This document shows, in pieces, positions 5,820-11,774 of a stretch of 11,774 nt of DNA. The DNA is taken from NCBI GenBank assembly GCA_964393105.1, contig CAYMSM010000047.1, positions 1 through 11,774 of the forward strand, read 5' to 3'. Source of the DNA: CALMEC01 sp964393105 (GTDB lineage: Bacteria; Actinomycetota; Thermoleophilia; Miltoncostaeales; Miltoncostaeaceae). Position 1 is the first letter of the stretch, and every line of letters begins with the position of its first letter. The position numbers were made by a program, and so were the translations under genes. The notes under the pieces were generated by a model, which saw only the letters and a list, made by a program, of their open reading frames with translations, ran no database searches and was not told where the DNA came from.

Positions 5820-6866
5820 ATGCGCGCTTCCGTCATCCATGGTCCCCGCGACGTCAGGGTCGAGGACGTCCCCGACGCGTCGATCCGCGAGTCGACCGAC
5901 GCACTGGTTCGCGTCACCCACGCCTGCATCTGCGGGAGCGACCTGTGGCCATACCGCGGCGAGCTGATGATCTATGGGATCGGTGGACGCACGGGGCACG
6001 AGTTCATCGGCATCGTCGAGGACGTCGGCTCCGACGTGCACTTGATCAGACCGGGCGACCGCGTGATCGCACCCTTCGCGTTCTCGGACGGGTCGTGTGA
6101 CTACTGCTCGCGCGGGCTCCACACCTCGTGCGTCGCGGGCGGGTACTGGGGTGGGCAAAACGACGGAGGGCAAGGCGAGGCGGTCCGCGCGCCGCTGGCC
6201 GATGGCACCCTTGTCGCGATCCCGAGCGAGATCGACCTTTCGGACGAGCGGCTTGTCAAGTCGTTCGCCGCGCTCACCGACGTCATGGCGACCGGCCACC
6301 ACGCGGCCTTGAGCGCCGGTGTGGGTCCGGGCTCCAACGTCGCCGTCGTGGGCGACGGGGCAGTGGGGCTGTGCGCGGTGCTGGCCGCTGCGCGTCTGGG
6401 GGCGGCGCGCATCATCGCCCTGGGTCACCACGAGGACAGGCTCGCCGTCGCGGAAGCGTTCGGAGCAACCGACATCGTCACGGCGCGCGGCGACGAGGCC
6501 GTCGAGCGGGTTCGCGAGTTGACCGGCGGCGGAGCGCCCAAGGTGCTCGAGTGCGTCGGGACCGATTCGTCGTTCAACACCGCGATTCACGCCTGCCGGC
6601 CGGGTGGGGTCGTCGGTCATGTCGGCGTCCCGGTCGGCGGCACGATCGACCTGCTCGACCTGCACATGCGAAACGTCGGTCTTGTCGGCGGAGTCGCGCC
6701 GGCCCGGGCGTACATCCCGGAGCTTCTGACCGACGTCCTGGTCGGGCGTATCGATCCATCGCCGGTGTTCGACCTCGTCGTGGACCTGGAAGCGGTGCCG
6801 GACGGGTACGCGGCGATGGACGAGCGGCGGGCCGTAAAGGTGCTCGTCGCCACCGGAGCCGTGTAA
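5820..6866 (+). CDS. Zinc-dependent medium-chain alcohol dehydrogenase, 348 aa
   Basis: This is a full-length MDR dehydrogenase that oxidises an alcohol or reduces an aldehyde with NAD(P). Catalytic zinc ligands are C38 (in CICGSD), H60-E61 (GHE) and probably D154 (ALTDVMATGHH). The structural-zinc lobe, SDGSCDYCSRGLHTSC, has three cysteines (C93, C96, C104) with Asp (D90) where the first cysteine usually stands. The coenzyme-binding Rossmann loop is VGDGAVG (177-183). The second strand ends in GHHEDR rather than an acidic residue, which favours NADP(H). The substrate cannot be read from sequence. The ATG at 5820 is chosen because the MDR N-terminus MRASVIHGPRDVRVEDVP aligns there and a TAGGCT hexamer is correctly placed. 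The frame is open upstream but encodes nothing family-like. Its stop is only 20 bases from the convergent ZIP stop. Confidence 0.92.
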   Translation: MRASVIHGPRDVRVEDVPDASIRESTDALVRVTHACICGSDLWPYRGELMIYGIGGRTGHEFIGIVEDVGSDVHLIRPGDRVIAPFAFSDGSCDYCSRGLHTSCVAGGYWGGQNDGGQGEAVRAPLADGTLVAIPSEIDLSDERLVKSFAALTDVMATGHHAALSAGVGPGSNVAVVGDGAVGLCAVLAAARLGAARIIALGHHEDRLAVAEAFGATDIVTARGDEAVERVRELTGGGAPKVLECVGTDSSFNTAIHACRPGGVVGHVGVPVGGTIDLLDLHMRNVGLVGGVAPARAYIPELLTDVLVGRIDPSPVFDLVVDLEAVPDGYAAMDERRAVKVLVATGAV

Positions 6867-6886
6867 GCCCGCGGAGCGCGATGCGA

Positions 6887-8071
6887 TCAGACCGCGGCGA
6901 TCAGCCCGGTGCCCCACATCACGATGAGTCCCGCTGCGAGGCCGAACGCGACGACGGGTTCCATTCCGCGGGCGCCCTCCCGCGGCCGAAGCCCCGGTGC
7001 GATCTGCTGGATGACCTGGACGATCGCGCCTGCGCCGACGCCGAGCAGGAATGCCGTGAGCTGAGGGGTGAACGACAGCGCGCCCACCCAGATGCCCGGA
7101 ACCACGGGCAGGCCGGCGATCAGACCAAGGAGCACCAACCGGCCGAGCCGGGGACGCTCACGAGCGATCGGCGCCACGATTGCCAGACCTTCGGTGGTGT
7201 TGTGGATGGCGAAGCCGATTACCAGGAACGCGCCGAGCGCGAGCTCACCCGCCGAGTACGCGCCGCCGATGGCAAGGCCCTCACCCAGATTATGCAGCCC
7301 GATCCCGATCGCCACGAGCATCGCGGCGTGCCATCCCCCTGAGTCGGCACGCCGTCGCGACAACCACCCGTCGACGCCGCGCATCGTCACGTACGCCAGG
7401 ATCGCCCCCAAGGCGACCAGGCTGGCACCGCCAAAGCTCTGCGCGCCGAGCCGTGCCTGGTCCACGCCCTCGACCACGGCTTCGACCGCAAGGAACGCCA
7501 GCAGCCCGACCGTCAGCGCCAGCAGGAACCGGACGGCCTGCTCGGGCGCCCGACGGGCGAACGGCAGCCACACCATCCCCATCGCGACGGGGATGAGCCC
7601 GACGTAGAGGCCGAGGAGTCCCAGCAGTCCGAAGAACCCGATGTCGGTCCCGGGGGTCATCGCGGCCGCCTCGATGACGTGGTCGATCGTGACCCCCGTC
7701 GAGGTGAGTAGGGCGATCTCGTACGCCTCGCCCTCGGTCCACAGGTACGGGATGCGCACGGTGGCCTGGTCCAGACGCCCGATCGGCTCGGCGGGCAGCG
7801 AGGCCTCGCCGATGTACGCGTCGTTGACGATGACTTGTGCCAGCTGAACCTGATCGGGTCCGTCATTTCGGACGCGAAGCTCGATGACCCCCGGGCGAAG
7901 CTCGGTGCGCTCCACCGCGACCCGCTCGATGGCCGGCCCGCGGCGATCCAACCCGGGCAGGTCGAATGCGAAGAGGAACGCGGCCAGGGTCGCGACCAGC
8001 ATGATCGGAACCATCGCAAGCAACCACGTCGGCGGTCGCGTTCGCGTCCGGGTGTCGTTCTCGTCGCTCAC
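6887..8071 (-). CDS. ZIP-family metal transporter with N-terminal extracytoplasmic extension, 394 aa
   Basis: The membrane core (about residues 145-394) has the two ZIP metal-site motifs: HNLGEG (260-265) and HNTTEG (290-295). H260, N261, E264 and H290, N291, E294 would form the binuclear site in helices 4 and 5. Further hydrophobic helices flank them. ZIP proteins move Zn, Fe, Mn or related divalent ions toward the cytoplasm. The unusual part is the N-terminus: a charged tail, one membrane segment (15-36), and about 100 residues of beta-rich, Ig-like sequence (ELRVRNDGPDQVQL, then VRIPYLWTEGEAYEIALL) before the core, probably outside the cell. Minimal ZIP proteins are about 250-300 residues. 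The GTG start at 8071 overlaps the oxidase stop by four bases (GTGA), so the two genes are translationally coupled. The family is sure; metal identity is inferred at best. Confidence 0.88.
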   Translation of the reverse strand: MSDENDTRTRTRPPTWLLAMVPIMLVATLAAFLFAFDLPGLDRRGPAIERVAVERTELRPGVIELRVRNDGPDQVQLAQVIVNDAYIGEASLPAEPIGRLDQATVRIPYLWTEGEAYEIALLTSTGVTIDHVIEAAAMTPGTDIGFFGLLGLLGLYVGLIPVAMGMVWLPFARRAPEQAVRFLLALTVGLLAFLAVEAVVEGVDQARLGAQSFGGASLVALGAILAYVTMRGVDGWLSRRRADSGGWHAAMLVAIGIGLHNLGEGLAIGGAYSAGELALGAFLVIGFAIHNTTEGLAIVAPIARERPRLGRLVLLGLIAGLPVVPGIWVGALSFTPQLTAFLLGVGAGAIVQVIQQIAPGLRPREGARGMEPVVAFGLAAGLIVMWGTGLIAAV

Positions 8072-9096
8072 GTCACGTCGAAGAGTCCGACCCAGCCAAG
8101 CTCAGCGAACTCGGTCTTGTGGGCGTGGAACATGAACTGCCCGCTGTACGGAAACCGCACCTCCAGGATGCCGCGCTGCCCCTGCACCTGGCTGATGGTG
8201 TCGGTCAACTCGACGGGCTCGAGCGACGTCCCCGTGGGGAAGTAATGGAAGAAGTTCGCGTGCAGATGGAACGAGTTGATCGGGTCGAACTCCAAGGCGT
8301 TGACCAGGTAGATGCGCACCAGCTCGTTCTGCGGCACCGGAATGGGGTGGTGCATGTAGTGGAACGCCACCGTGTTGACCGCGTAGACCTCGTTGGCGGC
8401 GTCGAAGTTGGTGTCGAACCCGTTCATCACCATCACAAGCTCGCGGGCGGGGGGTCGCGGCTTGGGGGGATCGATGATGAACGCGCCGTACAGGCCCTTG
8501 TGGATGTGGGTCGCCAGCGGGAACGTGTGGCAGTGGTACAGGTGCAGCCCGAACGGGGTGGCGTCGAACTCGTAGACGAACTCGGCGCCGGGCTCGATCA
8601 GTCCACCGGGCCCCGACCCCGGGATGCCGTCCATGGCGGACGGATGGATGCCGTGAAAATGCATGGTGTGGGGGTGGCCGGTGGCGTTGCGAAAGCGGAT
8701 ACGCAGCCGGTCGCCCTGCGCGGCCCGGAACGTGGGACCTGGAACCCGACCGTTGTAGGTCCACGCCGGGTACCGCACCCCCGGGGCGATCTCGATCTCC
8801 TTCTCCTGGGCGACGACCTCCCACTCGCGCAGCAGCCGGCCTCCGGGCAGCCGCGACGTCGTACCGCCGTCGAAGTCGGTCAGCATGTCCACCGGGTCGA
8901 AGCCGTTGACCGATTGATCGATGTGGCCGCGCGCCCCCGAGTGCATGGGCCCATGTGGGTACTGGCGGGCCAGTTCCTCGGGGGTGGGCTCCTGCGAGGT
9001 GGGGCCCCCGCCCGAGGCGCCGGTCAGCACCGCAAGGGCCCCGGCGCCCGCGGCTGCGCCCAGCAGGCTGCGGCGTGTGAGCCGAGGGTCCGTCAA
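8068..9096 (-). CDS. Two-domain multicopper oxidase, Tat-exported, 342 aa
   Basis: A twin-arginine signal opens the protein (RLTRRSLLGAAAGAGALAVL), so it is folded and loaded in the cytoplasm and exported. Copper motifs lie in order: HFHGIH (146-151), LYHCHTFPLATHIHKG (186-201, with C189 as the type 1 copper cysteine), FHLHANFFHY (276-285) and FHAHKTEF (323-330). The last motif is HAH rather than HCH, so the only type 1 site is in domain 1, and a trinuclear centre would form between domains or subunits. The length suits two-domain oxidases rather than three-domain laccases. The TTG start at 9096 is preferred because it gives MTDPRLTRRSLLG, and codons upstream lose their G/C-ending bias. A GTG at 9189 would add 31 unlikely residues. 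The gene is coupled to the ZIP gene by a GTGA overlap, suggesting oxidation of the metal ion before uptake, or copper detoxification. Confidence 0.87.
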   Translation of the reverse strand: MTDPRLTRRSLLGAAAGAGALAVLTGASGGGPTSQEPTPEELARQYPHGPMHSGARGHIDQSVNGFDPVDMLTDFDGGTTSRLPGGRLLREWEVVAQEKEIEIAPGVRYPAWTYNGRVPGPTFRAAQGDRLRIRFRNATGHPHTMHFHGIHPSAMDGIPGSGPGGLIEPGAEFVYEFDATPFGLHLYHCHTFPLATHIHKGLYGAFIIDPPKPRPPARELVMVMNGFDTNFDAANEVYAVNTVAFHYMHHPIPVPQNELVRIYLVNALEFDPINSFHLHANFFHYFPTGTSLEPVELTDTISQVQGQRGILEVRFPYSGQFMFHAHKTEFAELGWVGLFDVT

Positions 9097-9114
9097 GGAA
9101 CTACCGCACCGTTT

Positions 9115-9131
9115 GACGGCTGCAAACCGTC
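9115..9131 (-). promoter_or_regulatory. Small hairpin in the oxidase mRNA leader
   Basis: GACGG and CCGTC form a 5-bp stem with a 7-base loop, 18 bases upstream of the preferred TTG start. It could influence initiation, since no strong Shine-Dalgarno sequence is visible there. Confidence 0.25.
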
Positions 9132-9137
9132 GCCATG

Positions 9138-9191
9138 CGGCGTTGGCGAGATCGCCGTTACCACCGGTAGCACCGAGGCTCGCCAACACCG
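9138..9191 (-). promoter_or_regulatory. Long imperfect inverted repeat upstream of the oxidase gene
   Basis: The arms are CGGCGTTGGCGAG (9138-9150) and CTCGCCAACACCG (9179-9191). They pair over 12 of 13 positions around a 28-base loop that itself contains the small dyad TACC-ACC-GGTA. If translation starts at 9096, the element lies in the mRNA leader, where it may be a structured regulatory element; if at 9189, it spans the start codon. There is no T-run. Confidence 0.35.
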
Positions 9192-9279
9192 CCTGGCTCG
9201 ATTTTCGCTCGCCATCCGGCGCGGCGGTGATTCCTGGACGGGCCCTTCATCGACATCCAACCTGATTTCGGTGGGACTA

Positions 9280-9293
9280 CAAACTGAAGTTTG
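9280..9293. promoter_or_regulatory. Candidate operator palindrome CAAACTGAAGTTTG
   Basis: This is a perfect 6+2+6 palindrome and the most AT-rich stretch in the 169-base gap between the oxidase and the methyltransferase stop. It lies in the likely promoter region of the oxidase-ZIP unit, which suits a metalloregulator site. The regulator family cannot be told from the sequence. Confidence 0.35.
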
Positions 9294-9358
9294 GCAGGAC
9301 TAACTCATGAGCGCAACACGATGTCCGATCCGCATCGTCCGCGCCCTGCCGGCACCCG

Positions 9359-10162
9359 CTACGCACGACGTTGTGCGATCGCGTATGTCTTGGTGAACGT
9401 GTACTCGAAGCCGTCGGGCCCAGCCACCTTCTGGAGGGCCGCGGTGATGCGCGCGACCATCGCGTCGGCTTCGTCCGAGTCCATGATCTGACTCCAAATG
9501 TGGCTGCCGACCGTGGTGATACGCGCCATGTAGCGTTCGGGCGGGACCCGCCGGGTCCGCGACTCGACCCAGACGTCCAGCGGCGTCAGCCCAGCCGCCA
9601 CGAGCTGCGCCTCGGTGACATCGGGTAGCACTTGGGCGGTTCCGAAGATCTCGATGACCGGAGCGGGGACCGCCGGCCTGATGGAGCGCAGCACCTCCGT
9701 GTACTCGAAATCGTGCCCCGGCCCTGGTGAGACCAGTCCCAGCACTCCGTCGGGTGAGAGCGCGCGACCCATCGCATGCAGGGCCTCGCCCCGCTTGGCG
9801 AACCAGTGCAGCGCCATGCTGGCAAGGACGCAGTCAAAGGCGCCGTCGCTAACCGGCATCGCTAGGACATCTGCCACGTGCAGGTCGACGTCGACCTGCG
9901 GGTACGCATCCAGCTTCCGTTGCATTCGCCGAATCATCTGCTCGGACACGTCGACCCCGGTCACCGCTCCGATGTCGAATCGCTCGATCATCGCGAGCGT
10001 GGCAAAGCCCGTGCCGCACCCGACGTCCAGCAGCGTGCGATACGTCTCGTCGGGCAGCGAGGCGACCAACCGGCCCGCGGCCTCGCGGTTGTAGCGGGTC
10101 ACGTCGTCGTAGCGCTCCGCGTTGTGGTCGTAGCCGGCCGCTATCTCGCGTTCGATGCTCAC
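9359..10162 (-). CDS. Class I SAM-dependent methyltransferase, 267 aa
   Basis: A standard Rossmann methyltransferase. Motif I is LLDVGCGTG (44-52), the acidic end of strand 2 is VTGVDVSEQMI (D71, ribose binding), strand 4 is FDCVLASMALHWF (109-121), and the post-motif is LSPDGVLGLVSPG. The N-terminal AAGYDHNAERYDDVTRYN helix is typical of small-molecule methyltransferases of the BioC/UbiE type. The substrate is not deducible. The GTG start at 10162 is chosen because TAGGAT ends eight bases upstream and the family N-terminus aligns; a longer frame up to 10330 runs antisense-frame through gnd. It lies 11 bases after the gnd stop, so it can be transcribed with gnd as well as from its own candidate promoter. 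Nothing ties it functionally to the sugar genes. Confidence 0.88.
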   Translation of the reverse strand: MSIEREIAAGYDHNAERYDDVTRYNREAAGRLVASLPDETYRTLLDVGCGTGFATLAMIERFDIGAVTGVDVSEQMIRRMQRKLDAYPQVDVDLHVADVLAMPVSDGAFDCVLASMALHWFAKRGEALHAMGRALSPDGVLGLVSPGPGHDFEYTEVLRSIRPAVPAPVIEIFGTAQVLPDVTEAQLVAAGLTPLDVWVESRTRRVPPERYMARITTVGSHIWSQIMDSDEADAMVARITAALQKVAGPDGFEYTFTKTYAIAQRRA

Positions 10163-10170
10163 GACGATGG

Positions 10171-10176
10171 ATCCTA
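10171..10176 (-). promoter_or_regulatory. Candidate -10 element (TAGGAT) of leaderless methyltransferase promoter
   Basis: On the minus strand TAGGAT is followed by eight bases and the GTG at 10162. Its first three bases are the stop codon of gnd, so the end of one gene and the promoter of the next share sequence. Confidence 0.5.
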
Positions 10177-11184
10177 GGTCTGCTCGAGGTGGCCGCCGAA
10201 CTGCTTGCGCATGGCAGAGAGCACCTTGTCGGCGAAGTCCGCCTCGCCGCGCGAGCTGAAGCGCTCGAACAGGGACGCGGTCAGGACGTGGGCCGGGACG
10301 CCCGTCTCGACAGCGGCCTGCACGGTCCACCGCCCCTCGCCCGAGTCGCTCACCCGGCCGCTGAACTCGCCGAGCTGCGGGTCCTCGAAGAGCGCGATCG
10401 CAGTCAGGTCGAGCAGCCAGCTCGCCACGACGCTACCTCGCCGCCAGACCTCGGTGATCTCGGTCGTGTCGAGGTCGTATTGGTAGTACTCGGGGTGGGT
10501 CAGCGGCGCCGTCTCAGCATCGTGGTGCTGGTCCGCCGAGCCGGCGTTGGCCTTGCGCAGGATGGCCAGGCCCTCGGCATATGCCGCCATCGCTCCGTAT
10601 TCGATGCCGTTGTGGACCATCTTGACGAAGTGCCCGGCACCGGCGGGCCCGCAGTGCAGGTAGCCGTGCTCGGCATTGGTAGTGCGGCCCTTGCGGCCTG
10701 GGGTGCGGGGGGCAGCCTCGACTCCCGGCGCCAGCGTGCGAAAGACCGGGTCCAACCTCTGGACGGTCGTCGCCTCGCCGCCGATCATCATGCAGAAGCC
10801 CCGCTCCAAGCCGAAGACGCCACCGCTCGTGCCGACATCGACAAAGCCGATACCACGCTCGGCGAGCGCCGCCGCCCGGTGGATGTCGTCACGGTAGTAG
10901 CTGTTGCCGCCGTCGATGACGACGTCGCCCTTGGCCAGGTACGCGGCCACGTCTGCGACGACACTGTCGGTGATTCCGGCGGGCACCATCACCCACGCGG
11001 TGCGGGGAGCGGTCAGTTTGGCAGCGAAGTCCTTGAGGTCCTTCGCGCCGGTCGCGCCCCCCCTGACGAGTTTGCGGACAGCGGCTCGGTCCACGTCGAA
11101 CACGACGCACTCGTGCCCGTCGCGCATCAGGCGCCGCACGATGTTGGCGCCCATCCGCCCCAAACCGACCATTCCAAGCTGCAT
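10174..11184 (-). CDS. gnd: 6-phosphogluconate dehydrogenase, decarboxylating, short type, 336 aa
   Basis: This enzyme converts 6-phosphogluconate to ribulose-5-phosphate and CO2 with NAD(P)H formation, the last oxidative step of the pentose phosphate pathway. The N-terminus is a Rossmann fold with GLGRMG (7-12). Substrate-binding motifs include DGGNSYYRDD (91-100) and DVGTSGGVFGLERG (116-129), and the catalytic helix is GHFVKMVHNGIEYG (184-197), with K188, N192 and E195. SDSGEGRWT (279-287) follows in the helical domain. At 336 residues it is the short bacterial form rather than the about 470-residue E. coli type; short forms are often NAD-linked, which is inference here. ATG 11184 is chosen because AGGAG lies seven bases upstream and MQLGMVGLGRMG is the exact family start. 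A GTG at 11223 would add only an unlikely Arg-rich extension. It lies downstream of pgi, separated by the palindromic repeat cluster. Confidence 0.95.
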   Translation of the reverse strand: MQLGMVGLGRMGANIVRRLMRDGHECVVFDVDRAAVRKLVRGGATGAKDLKDFAAKLTAPRTAWVMVPAGITDSVVADVAAYLAKGDVVIDGGNSYYRDDIHRAAALAERGIGFVDVGTSGGVFGLERGFCMMIGGEATTVQRLDPVFRTLAPGVEAAPRTPGRKGRTTNAEHGYLHCGPAGAGHFVKMVHNGIEYGAMAAYAEGLAILRKANAGSADQHHDAETAPLTHPEYYQYDLDTTEITEVWRRGSVVASWLLDLTAIALFEDPQLGEFSGRVSDSGEGRWTVQAAVETGVPAHVLTASLFERFSSRGEADFADKVLSAMRKQFGGHLEQT

Positions 11185-11191
11185 TCCGCGT

Positions 11192-11196
11192 CTCCT
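11192..11196 (-). promoter_or_regulatory. Shine-Dalgarno sequence deciding the gnd start
   Basis: AGGAG on the minus strand, inside GAGGAGA, ends seven bases before the ATG at 11184. This fixes the gnd start and shows that gnd has a leadered mRNA. Confidence 0.75.
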
Positions 11197-11216
11197 CGTG
11201 CCTCGTTGCCACTCAC

Positions 11217-11334
11217 GCAACACCTGGTGTCAGACACCGTGTGTTGCAAATCTCCCGACGCAACACCTTGTGTCTGACACCGTGTGTTGCAAACCGTCCC
11301 GACTCAACACCTGGTGTCTGACACCGGGTGTTGC
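11217..11334. repeat. Three near-palindromic 31-bp repeats between pgi and gnd
   Basis: Copies lie at 11217-11247, 11260-11290 and 11304-11334, a 43-44 base period. Each is nearly its own reverse complement: left arm close to GCAACACCTGGTGTC, one central A or T, right arm close to GACACCGTGTGTTGC. Copies differ by a few bases, mostly in the arms and the central base. Each half is a smaller palindrome too (ACACC-T-GGTGT), so alternative hairpins can form. Spacers are 12 and 13 bases of partly similar sequence (AAATCTCCCGAC and AAACCGTCCCGAC). They begin 33 bases upstream of the gnd ATG and end 12 bases after the pgi stop. They could be a REP-type element, a transcriptional punctuation point or a multi-site operator. 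Confidence 0.85.
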
Positions 11335-11346
11335 ACGAGTCGGAGA

Positions 11347-11774
11347 CTACGCGCGTCCGCGTGCCTGCCGGTATCGGCGGATCAGCGCGTTGGTCGAGCT
11401 GTCGTGGTCGAGCTCGGGGAGATCCGCTGACTCAAGCTCCGGGGCGATTCGTTTGGCGAGCTGCTTGCCGAGCTCGACGCCCCACTGGTCGAACGGGTTG
11501 ATGTCCCAGATCGCGGCCATCGTGAACACGCGGTGCTCGTACAGCGCGACGAGCTGTCCCAACACGCACGGGGTGAGCCGCGGCGCCAGGATCGTGTTGG
11601 ACGGGCGGTTGCCCGCGAACACGCGATGGGCCACCTGGTGTGGGGGCACACCGTCGGCCTCGACCTCCTCGCGCGTCTTGCCGAACGCCAGGGCCTCGGC
11701 CTGGGCGAAGAGGTTCGCCATCAACTGATCGTGATGCCCCGCCACGTGGTGGGCGGGCTCGGCGAATCCGATGA
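11347..11774 (-). CDS. pgi: Glucose-6-phosphate isomerase, C-terminal part
   Basis: About the last 140 residues are present and the gene continues past the right edge. Reading from the edge, IGFAEPAHHVAGHHDQLMANL then FAQAEALAFGKT matches the C-terminal part of bacterial Pgi. RVFAGNRPSNTILAPRLTP, LGQLVALYEHRVF and IWDINPFDQWGVELGKQLA follow, the last being the classic Pgi C-terminal signature with the Asp-Gln-Trp-Gly-Val-Glu-Leu-Gly-Lys block. The enzyme interconverts glucose-6-phosphate and fructose-6-phosphate in the cytoplasm. The frame ends at TAG 11347-11349. A GTG at 11745 is internal, not the start. The gene runs in the same direction as gnd, which suggests a sugar-phosphate cluster interrupted by the palindromic repeats. 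Confidence 0.95.
   Translation of the reverse strand, partial: IGFAEPAHHVAGHHDQLMANLFAQAEALAFGKTREEVEADGVPPHQVAHRVFAGNRPSNTILAPRLTPCVLGQLVALYEHRVFTMAAIWDINPFDQWGVELGKQLAKRIAPELESADLPELDHDSSTNALIRRYRQARGRA

Noticed and set aside
5145..6917. 590-codon minus-strand frame that includes the STAS protein at its end
   Set aside because: Only the last 118 codons are STAS-like and they start after a GGAGGT site. The rest is antisense to the dehydrogenase.
8119..9303. 394-codon plus-strand frame antisense to the oxidase
   Set aside because: Shadow of the oxidase, which has signal peptide and copper motifs in the opposite strand.
9318..9338. Hairpin ACGATG / CATCGT downstream of the methyltransferase as a terminator
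   Set aside because: Stem of only 6 bp with a 9-base loop and no T-run, so too weak to list as a feature.
10189..11277. 362-codon plus-strand frame antisense to gnd
   Set aside because: Shadow of gnd; it also runs into the palindromic repeats.
1..11774. tRNA, rRNA or riboswitch genes
   Set aside because: No cloverleaf-like or rRNA-like stretch or known riboswitch core was recognised by eye on either strand.

Overview
The window reads as chromosomal DNA of a high-GC actinobacterium. G+C looks like roughly two thirds or more, codons end mostly in G or C, and long antisense shadow ORFs are common. The mix of housekeeping sugar genes, a Tat-exported copper oxidase and many apparently leaderless genes would fit a lineage such as Thermoleophilia, but that placement is inference.

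Layout. At the left edge (minus) lie the first 18 codons of glgC, the ADP-glucose pyrophosphorylase. Next come about 750 bases without a confident gene. They hold a possible decayed minus-strand reading frame (about 139-363) and a regular array of fifteen 21-23 bp units (403-743). Two plus-strand genes follow: a 505-residue GHKL/Hsp90-like ATPase (813-2330), then an 851-residue multidomain protein with an internal SEC-C zinc motif (2427-4982). The second gene is preceded by, and stop/start-coupled to, a 20-codon leader ORF. A small STAS anti-anti-sigma protein (minus) and a zinc-dependent MDR alcohol dehydrogenase (plus) diverge from a spacer that carries a fragment of a VOC/glyoxalase gene. 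Convergent to the dehydrogenase is a minus-strand pair with a 4-base overlap: a two-domain, Tat-exported multicopper oxidase and a ZIP metal transporter with an unusual N-terminal extracytoplasmic extension. The right end (all minus) holds pgi (C-terminal part), a triple palindromic repeat, gnd (short-type 6-phosphogluconate dehydrogenase) and a SAM methyltransferase.

How they work together. glgC, pgi and gnd place the segment in central sugar-phosphate and glycogen metabolism. The oxidase and transporter look like one metal-handling unit of the envelope. The ATPase and SEC-C genes look like a two-gene module of unknown role and are the best candidate for an undescribed system.

The most general signal is promoter architecture. 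Five starts (glgC, the ATPase, the leader ORF, the alcohol dehydrogenase and the methyltransferase) have a TAGGCT or TAGGAT hexamer ending exactly 6 or 8 bases before the start codon, as expected for leaderless mRNAs. The STAS gene and gnd instead have clear Shine-Dalgarno sequences.
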